Assembly: GCA_963708645.1 (NCBI GenBank)
Contig: CAVPTA010000013.1
Location: 1 to 64,000 of the forward strand
Origin: RYN-133 sp963708645
Lineage (GTDB): Bacteria > Actinomycetota > Actinomycetes > Mycobacteriales > Jatrophihabitantaceae
DNA length: 64,000 bases
Reading direction: 5' to 3'
In this document: positions 36,341 to 44,772 of the stretch, in pieces
Layout of the letters: each line of letters opens with the position of its first letter
Numbering within the stretch: the first letter of the stretch is position 1
The notes under the pieces: generated by a model
Told to the model about the DNA's origin: nothing
The model's database searches: none
The model's input: only the letters and a program-made list of their open reading frames with translations
Made by a program: the position numbers and the translations under genes

Positions 36341-37707
36341 TTCCGACCGATCAACTACAACGACTCGTCGCGAGCTGGCTGCCGGCGCAACGCTGGTACG
36401 CCGGGAAGGGACGGGCCGGATCGGTCGGTGTCGAGCTGGTCGGGCCGCTGTCGGAGGTCGTCGACCTGTGGCTGGCGCGAGTCACATACGGCGAGGAAGG
36501 CACCGAGCTCTACCAGCTGCCGCTGATCGCCCACCCGGAACCCGTCGATTACCTCGACCATGTGTTGCTCGGCACCGCCGACACCGGCGACGGGCCCGTC
36601 TGGATCTACGACGCCCTGCACGACAAGGACGTCACCGGGGTGTGGGTCGATTCGATCCGCTCCGAGCGCGTCGAGGGGCATCTGCGCTTCCACCGCTACG
36701 CGGATCCGGATGCGCTGCCGACCGATCAGACCAGCCTTGTGCTCACCGGCGAGCAGTCGAACACCTCGCTCATGTACGGCGACATCGCGATCCTGAAGGT
36801 GTTCCGGCGGCTGCAGCCGGGCGTGAATCCCGACATCGAGATCGGCGTCGCGCTGACCGAACACGGTGCGCGCCACGTCCCGCAGCTGCTCGGCTCGGCT
36901 GACATCGAGCGCGGCGGTGAGACGTATGCGATCGCGATGTTGCAAGAGTTCATGACCACCGCGACCGACGGGTGGGAGCTGGCCAAGGCCAGCGTCCGCG
37001 ACCTGATGGCCGAGGCCGATCTGCACGCGGACGAGGCCGGGGGCGACTTCGCCGGTGAGGCGCACCGGCTCGGTGTCGCCGTCGCCGAGGTTCACACCGA
37101 TCTGGCCGACGCGTTCGGGGTGAGCGAGCCCGGCGACCTGCGCGTTCGGGCGCAGTCAATGCACACGCGGCTCGATGCCGCCATCACCGTCGTCCCCGAA
37201 CTCACCGACGTGGCCGACGGATTGCGCGCGATCTACGACGCATTCGCCGACGCCGCGTCCGAGGTGCAACTGCAGCGCATCCACGGCGACCTGCACCTCG
37301 GCCAGGCACTGCGCACGGCGCAACGCTGGGTCATCATCGACTTCGAGGGCGAGCCGATGGCCGACCTCGAACATCGCCGACTGCCCGACTCACCGCTGCG
37401 AGACGTGGCCGGCATGCTGCGCTCGTTCGAGTACGCAGGCCACCATCGCCTGGTCGAGGGTGGCAATCTGCCGCAACTGGCCTACCGGGCCACCGAATGG
37501 ACCCAACGCAACCGCGACGCGTTCCTCGACGGCTACGCCGAGGGCACGGGTCATGACGCGCGCGAGCACATCGTCCCGCTGCGCGCGTTCGAGGCCGACA
37601 AGGCCGTCTACGAAGCCGTCTACGAAGCACGCAACCGCCCGGCGTGGGTGACGATCCCACTGTCGTCGCTGCAGCGCCTGGCGAGCGCGGAAGGAACTCC
37701 CGCATGA
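36337..37707 (+). CDS. mak: Maltokinase
   Basis: ATP-dependent phosphorylation of maltose to maltose-1-phosphate, the GlgE donor. 456 aa from GTG 36337, overlapping the treS stop. The N-terminus has the mak cap LPAQRWYAGKGRAG. The kinase core has TSLVLTGEQSNTSLMYG, catalytic RIHGDLHLGQALRT and metal-binding WVIIDFEGEPMAD. The lack of a TreS fusion and the position between treS and glgB are typical of the four-gene pathway. Its stop overlaps the ATG at 37704 in front of glgB. Confidence 0.94.
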
Positions 37708-37740
37708 CCGTGACAGTCGAGCTCCAGCGAACTCGAGCAG

Positions 37741-39873
37741 TTGGTGGGCGGGTCGCACCACAACCCGCACAGCATTCTCGGCGCACATCCCACCGACGAC
37801 GGCCGCACCGTGATCCGCACCCTGCGGCCTGACGCCAAGAGCGTCGAGCTGGTTGTCGGCAAGAGCCGCGCACCGCTCGGGCTCGTGCACGACGGCGGTG
37901 TGTACGAGGCGATCATCGACGGACCGCCGCCGGACTACCGCCTCGACATCACCTACGGCGACGACCACTACCTCGTCGATGACCCGTACCGCTGGTTGCC
38001 GACCCTCGGCGACATCGACCTGCACCTGATCGGTGAGGGTCGGCACGAGCAGTTGTGGGACGTGCTCGGCGCGCACGTGCGCACCTACGACACCCCGGGC
38101 GGCCCGGTGACCGGAACGTCGTTCGCAGTGTGGGCACCGAACGCACGTGGTGTGCGCGTGGCCGGCGACTTCAACTTCTGGATGGGCCACGCGCTGCCGA
38201 TGCGCTCGCTCGGCTCGTCCGGTGTGTGGGAGCTGTTCGTCCCCGGCGTCGGAAACGGCGCCCGCTACAAGTTCCAGGTGCTCGGCGCCGACAGCGAATG
38301 GCGCGACAAGGCCGACCCGATGGCGTTCGCGACCGAAGTGCCGCCGGCGACGGCATCGGTCGTGCACGAGGACCGCTACAACTGGCGCGACGACGACTGG
38401 CTCACGCGACGGGCGCAGACCGATTGGGTCGCTGCGCCGATGTCGATCTACGAGGTGCATATCGGTTCGTGGAAGGTGGGGCTGTCCTACCGCGAGCTCG
38501 CGAGCGAGCTCGTCGACTACGTCCGCGAGACGGGCTTCACCCACGTCGAGTTCCTGCCGGTCGCCGAGCACCCGTTCGGCGGATCGTGGGGCTACCAGGT
38601 GTCGTCCTACTACGCGCCGTCCGCGCGGTTCGGCAACCCGGACGAGTTCCGCTACCTGGTCGACGAACTGCATCGCGCGGGCATCGGCGTGATCGTCGAC
38701 TGGGTGCCCGCGCACTTCCCGAAGGACGCGTGGGCGTTGAGCCGCTTCGACGGCACGCCCCTGTATGAGCATGCCGACCCACGTCGCGGCGAGCAGCCCG
38801 ACTGGGGCACGTACGTGTTCGACTTCGGACGGGCCGAGGTGCGCAACTTCCTCGTCGCGAACGCGGTCTACTGGCTCGAGGAATTCCACATCGACGGTCT
38901 GCGTGTCGACGCGGTCGCATCGATGCTCTACCTCGACTACTCGCGTAACGAGGGCGAGTGGGTGCCGAACGTGCACGGCGGCCGCGAGAACCTCGAGGCG
39001 GTCTCGTTCCTGCAAGAAATGAACGCGACGGTCTACAAGCGCGTGCCCGGCGCGATCACGATCGCCGAGGAGTCGACGTCGTGGCCGGGCGTTACGCGCG
39101 CGACGCATCTGGGTGGGCTCGGCTTCGGGTTCAAATGGAACATGGGCTGGATGCACGACACGCTCGACTACCTCTCGCGCGAGCCGGTCTACCGGCAGTA
39201 CCACCACAACGACATGACGTTCTCGATGATGTACGCGTATTCCGAGAACTTCGTGCTGCCGATCTCGCACGACGAGGTCGTGCACGGCAAGGGATCGATG
39301 CTGAACAAGATCCCCGGCGATCGCTGGCAGCAGATGGCGACCTTGCGCGCGGCGTACGCGTTCATGTGGGCGCACCCGGGCAAGCAGCTGCTGTTCATGG
39401 GGCAGGAATTCGGTCAAGGCCACGAGTGGGCCGAGTCGCGCTCGCTCGACTGGTGGTTGCTCGACGGCCCCGATCATCGCGGCGTGCAGCGGCTGGTCAG
39501 TGACCTGAACCGCGTCTACGCGGAGACCGGCGCGCTCTGGTCGCAGGACAGCGATCCCGCCGGCTTCCACTGGATCGATGCGAATGACGCCTCGGGGAAC
39601 GTGTACTCGTTCCTGCGGTTCGGCTCCGACGGCTCGATCATGGCCTGCATCGCCAATTTCTCGGCCGTTCCGCATGACGGCTATCGGGTCGGCCTGCCGC
39701 GCGCCGGACGCTGGGACGAAGTCATCAACACCGACGCCGGTGCGTACTTCGGCTCGGACGTCGGCAACTTCGGAGGCGTCGAGGCCCTCGAGCAACCGTG
39801 GCACGGCCAGCCGGCTTCGGCGGCCCTGCGCGTGCCTCCGCTCGGGGCGCTCTGGCTGCGTTTCGCCGGCTGA
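37741..39873 (+). CDS. glgB: 1,4-alpha-glucan branching enzyme GlgB (N-terminal frameshift likely)
   Basis: Introduces alpha-1,6 branches in the glucan made by GlgE. 710 aa from TTG 37741 (GTG 37744 also possible). GGSHHNPHSILGAHPTDDG is the expected N-terminal CBM48 start. GH13 core: Asp in FHIDGLRVDAVASMLYLDY (in part), Glu in ITIAEESTSWPG, and HDEVVHGKGSM. An ATG at 37704, coupled to the mak stop and reading MTVTVEL, is in another frame; removing one base near 37722 would join it to ELEQLVGG. So the gene probably starts at 37704 and carries one +1 shift, as glgE does. The remainder is intact. Confidence 0.9.
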   Translation: MVGGSHHNPHSILGAHPTDDGRTVIRTLRPDAKSVELVVGKSRAPLGLVHDGGVYEAIIDGPPPDYRLDITYGDDHYLVDDPYRWLPTLGDIDLHLIGEGRHEQLWDVLGAHVRTYDTPGGPVTGTSFAVWAPNARGVRVAGDFNFWMGHALPMRSLGSSGVWELFVPGVGNGARYKFQVLGADSEWRDKADPMAFATEVPPATASVVHEDRYNWRDDDWLTRRAQTDWVAAPMSIYEVHIGSWKVGLSYRELASELVDYVRETGFTHVEFLPVAEHPFGGSWGYQVSSYYAPSARFGNPDEFRYLVDELHRAGIGVIVDWVPAHFPKDAWALSRFDGTPLYEHADPRRGEQPDWGTYVFDFGRAEVRNFLVANAVYWLEEFHIDGLRVDAVASMLYLDYSRNEGEWVPNVHGGRENLEAVSFLQEMNATVYKRVPGAITIAEESTSWPGVTRATHLGGLGFGFKWNMGWMHDTLDYLSREPVYRQYHHNDMTFSMMYAYSENFVLPISHDEVVHGKGSMLNKIPGDRWQQMATLRAAYAFMWAHPGKQLLFMGQEFGQGHEWAESRSLDWWLLDGPDHRGVQRLVSDLNRVYAETGALWSQDSDPAGFHWIDANDASGNVYSFLRFGSDGSIMACIANFSAVPHDGYRVGLPRAGRWDEVINTDAGAYFGSDVGNFGGVEALEQPWHGQPASAALRVPPLGALWLRFAG

Positions 39874-39887
39874 TTTCGGCCTGATCC

Positions 39888-39926
39888 AAGTATCGATTCG
39901 GTCGAGGTTCGGCCGAATCGATACTT
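39888..39926 (+). terminator. 14-bp inverted repeat after glgB
   Basis: AAGTATCGATTCGG (39888-39901), 11-base loop, CCGAATCGATACTT (39913-39926): a perfect 14-bp stem 15 bases after the glgB stop and 31 bp before the next gene. No T-run follows. Probably ends or protects the glgE-treS-mak-glgB transcript. Confidence 0.65.
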
Positions 39927-39956
39927 CGATCATGGTGTCGCGGACAGACTGGCCCG

Positions 39957-40574
39957 ATGGATCGCGTTGGGTACACCCTCGCTTCCGCGGCGGTTGCAGT
40001 GAGCTGCGGAGCAGGCGCGTACGCGGCCTTCGGCAACCTGGGTCAGGAGGAGTTGCACGGGACGAACCGCATTTTCGGCCCCTTCCACCTGCCTGTGACG
40101 CTGCTCGTGGTCGCGTTGATGCTCACCATTGCGATCGGAGTTGCCGCACTGATCTACCTTCTGCGTTCGGGATCTCTCTTCGGTCGCGCCGCCCTGATTC
40201 CGGTTGCAACGTCCGGCGCAGCGATCGTCACCGGATGGGGCTGGCGCGAGCTCACCGCCGCCTATGCGGTCGAACCGTCATCGCTGCCCCCGCTCACCGT
40301 CGCGGCCGTCGTGCTCGCCTGGCTGGCGGCATGGATCGGCGTCCGGGCTTCGCGCCGCGACACTGTCGTCGCACGCCGCTGCCTCTACTGCGCACGTCCC
40401 GACACTCTTGTCTTCGGCGACGTCCACATCGTGTCGGCGAACGAGCCCGAGCGGATGGTGCTGCTCCAATGCCCGCGCTGCGGCTGCCTGCACGCCGGCG
40501 CGGCCGACCGTCCCGACCTCGCCGACCCGATCAGCGAGGCCGACGCCCGCGAGCTGTTCCCCAGCACCTGGTGA
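39957..40574 (+). CDS. Four-helix membrane protein with C-terminal zinc-ribbon-like Cys pairs
   Basis: 205 aa. Membrane segments lie near 8-27, 47-69, 76-95 and 107-124 (for example LPVTLLVVALMLTIAIGVAA and VAAVVLAWLAAWIGV). The cytoplasmic C-terminus has CLYCARPDTLVFG and LQCPRCGCLHAG, two CxxC pairs spaced about 30 residues, a likely zinc ribbon. I do not recognise a family. The ATG follows a hairpin; there is no clear ribosome binding site. Neighbours (glucan operon, pirin) give no functional hint. Confidence 0.7.
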   Translation: MDRVGYTLASAAVAVSCGAGAYAAFGNLGQEELHGTNRIFGPFHLPVTLLVVALMLTIAIGVAALIYLLRSGSLFGRAALIPVATSGAAIVTGWGWRELTAAYAVEPSSLPPLTVAAVVLAWLAAWIGVRASRRDTVVARRCLYCARPDTLVFGDVHIVSANEPERMVLLQCPRCGCLHAGAADRPDLADPISEADARELFPSTW

Positions 40575-40607
40575 CATCGGATCGCTTCTCCCCCGGTTGC
40601 GTCGCCG

Positions 40608-40664
40608 CTTTGCCCCGCCGATGCACGCAATTTCGGCCGCGCAGCGCACATTCGCGGGGCAAAG
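40608..40664. repeat. Inverted repeat with long spacer between membrane protein and pirin genes
   Basis: CTTTGCCCCGC (40608-40618) and GCGGGGCAAAG (40654-40664) are perfect 11-bp arms around a 35-base spacer. The 265-bp gap between the two genes has no other recognised feature until the operator at 40811. Confidence 0.55.
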
Positions 40665-40810
40665 AGCGTGTAGCGCAGCGATCAGGCCCACAACGGACTG
40701 CGTCCGACCGGCCGCGGAAGTGGCACCCTGACCGTGTCGGCTCCAGGGGACGGACCGGGGCTTTCGGCGCGGGAATTCTCCTCACGCCCATCGAGTTGAC
40801 GTGTCATATA

Positions 40811-40824
40811 GTTGCACTAGCAAC
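40811..40824 (+). promoter_or_regulatory. Palindromic operator upstream of pirin
   Basis: GTTGC-ACTA-GCAAC, a perfect 5-bp inverted repeat in the context TAGTTGCACTAGCAACGA, the type of site bound by MarR/HxlR-like repressors (TAGTTGC half-sites). It ends 16 bp before the pirin ATG. TTGAC at 40796-40800 may be a -35 element. The cognate repressor is not adjacent. Confidence 0.55.
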
Positions 40825-40839
40825 GAGAAGGAGAGCGAC

Positions 40840-41811
40840 ATGCCTGCTGTCACCGCTGACACGCTGACCCTGCCTCGCATCGCGGCGGCCGGCCTGGGCG
40901 ACACCGAGCGTCCGGTCAAGCAGATCACCACCGGCCCGAAGGGCTACGAGGGTGAGGGCTTCCCGGTCGTGCGTGCGTTCGCCGGCGTCTCGATGGCCGA
41001 TCTCGATCCGTTCGTCCACATGGACCAGATGGGTGAGGTCGACTACGCGCCGGGCGAGCCCAAGGGCACGGCCTGGCACCCGCACCGCGGCTTCGAGACC
41101 GTGACGTACATGATCGACGGCACCTTCCAGCACCAGGACAGCCACGGCGGGGGCGGCGTCATCAACGACGGCGCCACCCAGTGGATGACCGCGGGCGCCG
41201 GCATTCTGCACATCGAGACGCCGCCCGAGTCACTGGTCATGTCCGGCGGGGTGTTCCACGGCCTGCAGCTGTGGGTCAACCTGCCAGCCAAGGACAAGTT
41301 CAGCGTCCCGCGCTACCAGGCGATCGAGGGCGAGCAGGCGGGACTGGTCACCTCCGCCGACGGCGGGGCGCTCGTGCGCATCGTCGCGGGCGAGATCGGT
41401 GGTCACCGCGGCCCGGGTTCGACCCACACGCCGATCACCATGGCCCACGCCACGATCCAGCCCGGCGCGCAGCTCTCACTGCCGTGGCAGCCGGACTACA
41501 ACTCATTGGTCTACGTCATGTCCGGCAACGGAACCGTGGGCGCCGAGCAGCGTCCGATCCACGGCGGCCAGCTCGCCGTGCTCGGCGCCGGTGATCGCGT
41601 GACCATCGCCGCCGACAAGGGCCAGGATTCCAACCGCCCCGCCCTCGAGGTGGTTCTGCTCGGCGGACGTCCGATCGGCGAGCCGGTGGCGCATTACGGA
41701 CCATTCGTGATGAACACCAAGGAAGAGCTCATCCAGGCGATCGAGGACTTCCAGGCCGGTCGGCTCGGCGTGATCCCCGAGAACGCGCTGATGCCGCACA
41801 CCGGGGTGTGA
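40840..41811 (+). CDS. Pirin family protein
   Basis: 323 aa, bicupin. The metal-binding and family signature is GTAWHPHRGFETVTYMIDGTFQH, with HxH and later DSHGGGGVI and GAGILHIETP. The second cupin has LPWQPDYNSLVYVMSGNG. Bacterial pirins can act as quercetin dioxygenases or redox-linked regulators; no specific role is visible. ATG 40840 has AAGGAGA 6 bases upstream. A palindromic operator lies just upstream, so repressor control is likely. Confidence 0.92.
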   Translation: MPAVTADTLTLPRIAAAGLGDTERPVKQITTGPKGYEGEGFPVVRAFAGVSMADLDPFVHMDQMGEVDYAPGEPKGTAWHPHRGFETVTYMIDGTFQHQDSHGGGGVINDGATQWMTAGAGILHIETPPESLVMSGGVFHGLQLWVNLPAKDKFSVPRYQAIEGEQAGLVTSADGGALVRIVAGEIGGHRGPGSTHTPITMAHATIQPGAQLSLPWQPDYNSLVYVMSGNGTVGAEQRPIHGGQLAVLGAGDRVTIAADKGQDSNRPALEVVLLGGRPIGEPVAHYGPFVMNTKEELIQAIEDFQAGRLGVIPENALMPHTGV

Positions 41812-41941
41812 ACCGCGAACTTGAGCAAAATCAGTGGTGTCGATGCTAAATCCTTGTTAAGCGTCGCGGTATCGTTTCACCGGAAAGTAGCTGACTAGAC
41901 AACTAGTTCAGCTCCGATCGAAGCGATAGGAGACACGCGAG

Positions 41942-42679
41942 ATGCCGGATCGCGACTCCCTCGGTGGGCGCACAGTGCGCCTGCCCGAGCCAACCCTCGA
42001 CACGATCGAGACCCTGCGCATCCGCCTGGTCGCCGTCGACCCGCACCCGCTGGTGCGCTGGGCGCTGTCCCAGATCTGCGCCGCACGCAGCGACCTCACC
42101 CTGGTGGGCGAGGCTGCGGGCGCGGACGAGGCCGGCGCGCTGTGCTACGCCGTGCGACCCGACGTCGTGCTGATCGACGACTCGCTGCCGAACGACGACG
42201 CCTGGCGCCTGGCCGGCAACCTGCGCACGAGCCACCCGAATCTCGGCATCGTCATCCTGTCGGCGAGCAACACCGACCAGGGCCTGTTTCGTGCCCTGAA
42301 CTGTGGTGCGTCGGCGTTCCTGAGCAAGTCTGCCCCGGTCGCCGACGTGGTGGCCGCCCTGCGCGCGGCAGCGCTCGCCCCGGCCTCGTTCAGCGCTGCC
42401 GGACTCGCCGCGGCCCTGCGCCGCCGTCAGCAGACCGGCGAGCGGATGGCCCTGAGCCCGCGCGAGCGGCAGATCCTGTTCCTGCTGCGCGACGGGTTGT
42501 CGGTCCCGGAGATCGCCGGCCAGCTATTCGTCAGCCTCTCGACGGCCAAGACGTACGTCACGCGCCTCTACGACAAGCTCAACGCCCGCAACCGCGCCCA
42601 GGCCCTGATGACCGCTGTGCGGCTCGGGCTGTTCGAGGACGGCTTCGCCACGGCTGCGCCGCAGGCCGTCGCCGGCTAG
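41942..42679 (+). CDS. LuxR-type response regulator (orphan), beside the Tad locus
   Basis: 245 aa. Receiver domain about 27-145: IRLVAVDPHPLVRWAL, phosphoacceptor Asp in VVLIDDSLPND (79/80) and Lys129 in GASAFLSKSAP. C-terminal LuxR-type HTH: LSPRERQILFLLRDGLSVPEIAGQLFVSLSTAKTYVTRLYDKLNARNR (quoted in parts). The first 25 residues are a variable extension. The ribosome binding site TAGGAGA is clear. No histidine kinase gene is adjacent. It converges with the tad genes across a strong terminator. Upstream, 41891-41911 has an imperfect inverted repeat around AACTAGTT. Confidence 0.92.
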   Translation: MPDRDSLGGRTVRLPEPTLDTIETLRIRLVAVDPHPLVRWALSQICAARSDLTLVGEAAGADEAGALCYAVRPDVVLIDDSLPNDDAWRLAGNLRTSHPNLGIVILSASNTDQGLFRALNCGASAFLSKSAPVADVVAALRAAALAPASFSAAGLAAALRRRQQTGERMALSPRERQILFLLRDGLSVPEIAGQLFVSLSTAKTYVTRLYDKLNARNRAQALMTAVRLGLFEDGFATAAPQAVAG

Positions 42680-42736
42680 CTCCGCTCTGCATTCATCGCT
42701 GTCCAGTTATCGCCCTCCCCCGGGCCACCTCGTGGA

Positions 42737-42769
42737 AACCGCCTCCGGCTCACTGAGCCGGAGGCGGTT
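42737..42769. terminator. Strong bidirectional terminator hairpin between response regulator and tadC
   Basis: AACCGCCTCCGGCTC (42737-42751), loop ACT, GAGCCGGAGGCGGTT (42755-42769): perfect 15-bp stem. It sits between convergent genes and can serve both; the flanking A and T residues are short (GGAAA before, TTCC after). Confidence 0.85.
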
Positions 42770-42812
42770 CCGCTGTGGGGGTCTGTGTCGCGCGGCCCAC
42801 CTCGAGTGAGCC

Positions 42813-43745
42813 CTACTTCGCGGAGGAGAAGAACTGCATCAGGTGGATGATCGCGGGGCCGAGCACGACGACGAAGATCGCCGGCAGCAGGCAGGTGATC
42901 AGCGGCAGCAGCAGCTTGATCTGCATCTTCTGCGCGACCTCCTCGGCGCGCTGGCGTCGCTTGATGCGCATCTGCCTCGACTGCTCGCGCAGCACGTCCC
43001 CGATCGAGATACCGAGCTCGCCGGATTGCACCATCGCGGCGACGAACGTGCGCAGCTCGGGCACATCGGTGCGCGACACCAACGAGCGCAAGGCCTCCGT
43101 GCGCGACATGCCGAACTGCATTTCCTGGAGCACCCGAGCACATTCCTCGGCGATCGGCCCGCTCTGGTTGCGCGCAACGCGTCCGATCGCGGAGTCGAAA
43201 CCAAGGCCGGCCTCGACGCAGATGGTGAGCATGTCCATCGCATCAGGCAGTTGTCGTTGCAGCTTGAGCTGGCGCTTCTCACCGATGTTGCGCACGACCA
43301 GGTCGCAGGTCATGAGGCCGGCAGCGCCGAGTACCCCCATGAAGAAGACCGCGGGGACGGGGCCGTGCTTCGCACCGAACAGCAGGCCCAGCAGCACGCC
43401 TCCGACGAGCCCCGCACCCTTGACTGCGAGCACGCGTTCGGGCAACCACGTCGCCGGGTTACCGGCCAGATCGAGGCGGTGTTGGAGTTTGCGGCCGTAG
43501 TCCTTGCGCGTGAGCGCGCCGCCGACCTGCCCGAGTCGCCGGCCGAGCGACGACACCGGTTTCGGACCGTACGACCAGCGAGCGTCGGCGGGGGCGCCGT
43601 GGACGCTCCCCACACCCAGCGGAACACTGATCCCGCCGACGCCGCCGTCTTCGCCGGCGGTCTGGACAGACCGGCCGGCAAGCGTGACGAATGAACCGAG
43701 CACGAGGGCGGCGGCGATGGCCACCATCCCGATTACGAGCAACAT
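42813..43745 (-). CDS. tadC: Tad pilus assembly protein TadC (type II secretion F domain)
   Basis: Inner-membrane platform protein of the Flp pilus machine. 310 aa. N-terminal helix (VIGMVAIAAALVLGSFVTLA), then two central helices near 105-150, the T2SSF domain with DAMDMLTICVEAGLGFDSAI, SGELGISIGDVLREQS, and a final pair of helices (LLLPLITCLLPAIFVVVLG). It starts one base after tadB ends and is the last gene of the minus-strand operon, followed by the terminator at 42737. Confidence 0.92.
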   Translation of the reverse strand: MLLVIGMVAIAAALVLGSFVTLAGRSVQTAGEDGGVGGISVPLGVGSVHGAPADARWSYGPKPVSSLGRRLGQVGGALTRKDYGRKLQHRLDLAGNPATWLPERVLAVKGAGLVGGVLLGLLFGAKHGPVPAVFFMGVLGAAGLMTCDLVVRNIGEKRQLKLQRQLPDAMDMLTICVEAGLGFDSAIGRVARNQSGPIAEECARVLQEMQFGMSRTEALRSLVSRTDVPELRTFVAAMVQSGELGISIGDVLREQSRQMRIKRRQRAEEVAQKMQIKLLLPLITCLLPAIFVVVLGPAIIHLMQFFSSAK

Positions 43746-43746
43746 G

Positions 43747-44772
43747 TCAGACCTCGATCTTGGTCAAGCGGTTGAGCCATACCGAGCCCACCAGCAGCAG
43801 CACGATCCCGATCACCAGCAAAGCGATTCCCGTGCCGGTCGTGTAGAGCGGCACCAGATACTCACGTTTGAACGCGAGCAGATAGGCGGCCATGAGCAGC
43901 GGCAGCGCCACAAGCACCTTGGCGGACAGACGTCCCTCGGCGCTCAGCGCCTGCACCTGTCCTCGCAGCTGCGTGCGCTCACGCATCGTCTCGACCGCCG
44001 TCTCGAGCACCTCGGCCAGGTTGCCGCCGATCTCACGAGCCGTCCGGATCGCCATGACAACCAGCTTCAGGTCGTAACTGTCCATCCGCGCCGCGAGGTC
44101 GTCGAGTGCATCCTCGAGGTCGGCGCCGAGTCGAACTTCGTGCAGAGCGCGGCCGAACTCGGTCGAGACCGGGTCGATGCCCTCTCGGACGACGGTCTGC
44201 AACGAGTGGTTCAGTGCGAACCCGGTACGCAACGCGCCGGCGACGAGCTCGAGCGCGTCCGGCAGGTTCGCCTCGAACGCGGCGCGCCGATGTGCTGCCT
44301 TCACCCGCAAGAACGACCAGCACCCCAACCACCCGGCGGCGACCCCGACAACCAAGCCGATGACGTTGATGAACACCAGACCGGCGGCGCCGAGGACGAC
44401 CGGGATGAGCACCCGAAGCAGCACCCACTCCTCGGGACGCATTCGCAACCCGGCCTGCTCGAGGCGAGCGATGACCGCGCCACGTTCGCCTCGCGCCCGC
44501 AACACCCGATCAGCCAACGCAAGCGCACGCACGGCGACCGTGCTCTCCTGGGCTGCGACAACCGGCTTGTCATCACCACCCTCGACTGCGATGAGCACTC
44601 GGTAGCGCCGTACCTCGTCGAGTCGCTGCTCCTCGGCGCGCCTGCGGCGCACGGACATCGGGACGAACAGCGCGACCCCGCTAACACCGAGGATCGCGAT
44701 GAAGGTGATCGCGCAGACCGCCCAGAGCGGCAGCCCGCCACCGCTCGAGCTTGCGCCCGCCGCGGCGTTCAC
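43747..44772 (-). CDS. tadB: Tad pilus assembly protein TadB (type II secretion F domain)
   Basis: Second platform protein, partner of TadC. 341 aa. Helix near 15-38 (WAVCAITFIAILGVSGVALFV), helices near 120-155, T2SSF domain with LPDALELVAGALRTGFALNHSL and AIRTAREIGGNLAEVLETAV, and C-terminal helices (VALPLLMAAYLLAF, GIALLVIGIVLLLVGS). The start overlaps the tadA stop by 4 bp. Confidence 0.92.
   Translation of the reverse strand: MNAAAGASSSGGGLPLWAVCAITFIAILGVSGVALFVPMSVRRRRAEEQRLDEVRRYRVLIAVEGGDDKPVVAAQESTVAVRALALADRVLRARGERGAVIARLEQAGLRMRPEEWVLLRVLIPVVLGAAGLVFINVIGLVVGVAAGWLGCWSFLRVKAAHRRAAFEANLPDALELVAGALRTGFALNHSLQTVVREGIDPVSTEFGRALHEVRLGADLEDALDDLAARMDSYDLKLVVMAIRTAREIGGNLAEVLETAVETMRERTQLRGQVQALSAEGRLSAKVLVALPLLMAAYLLAFKREYLVPLYTTGTGIALLVIGIVLLLVGSVWLNRLTKIEV

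Noticed and set aside
37390..39933. 847-codon open frame on the minus strand across glgB
   Set aside because: It mirrors the plus-strand glgB, which has clear GH13 motifs. The antisense translation is rich in Arg, Val and His without any domain, a usual by-product of high GC third positions.
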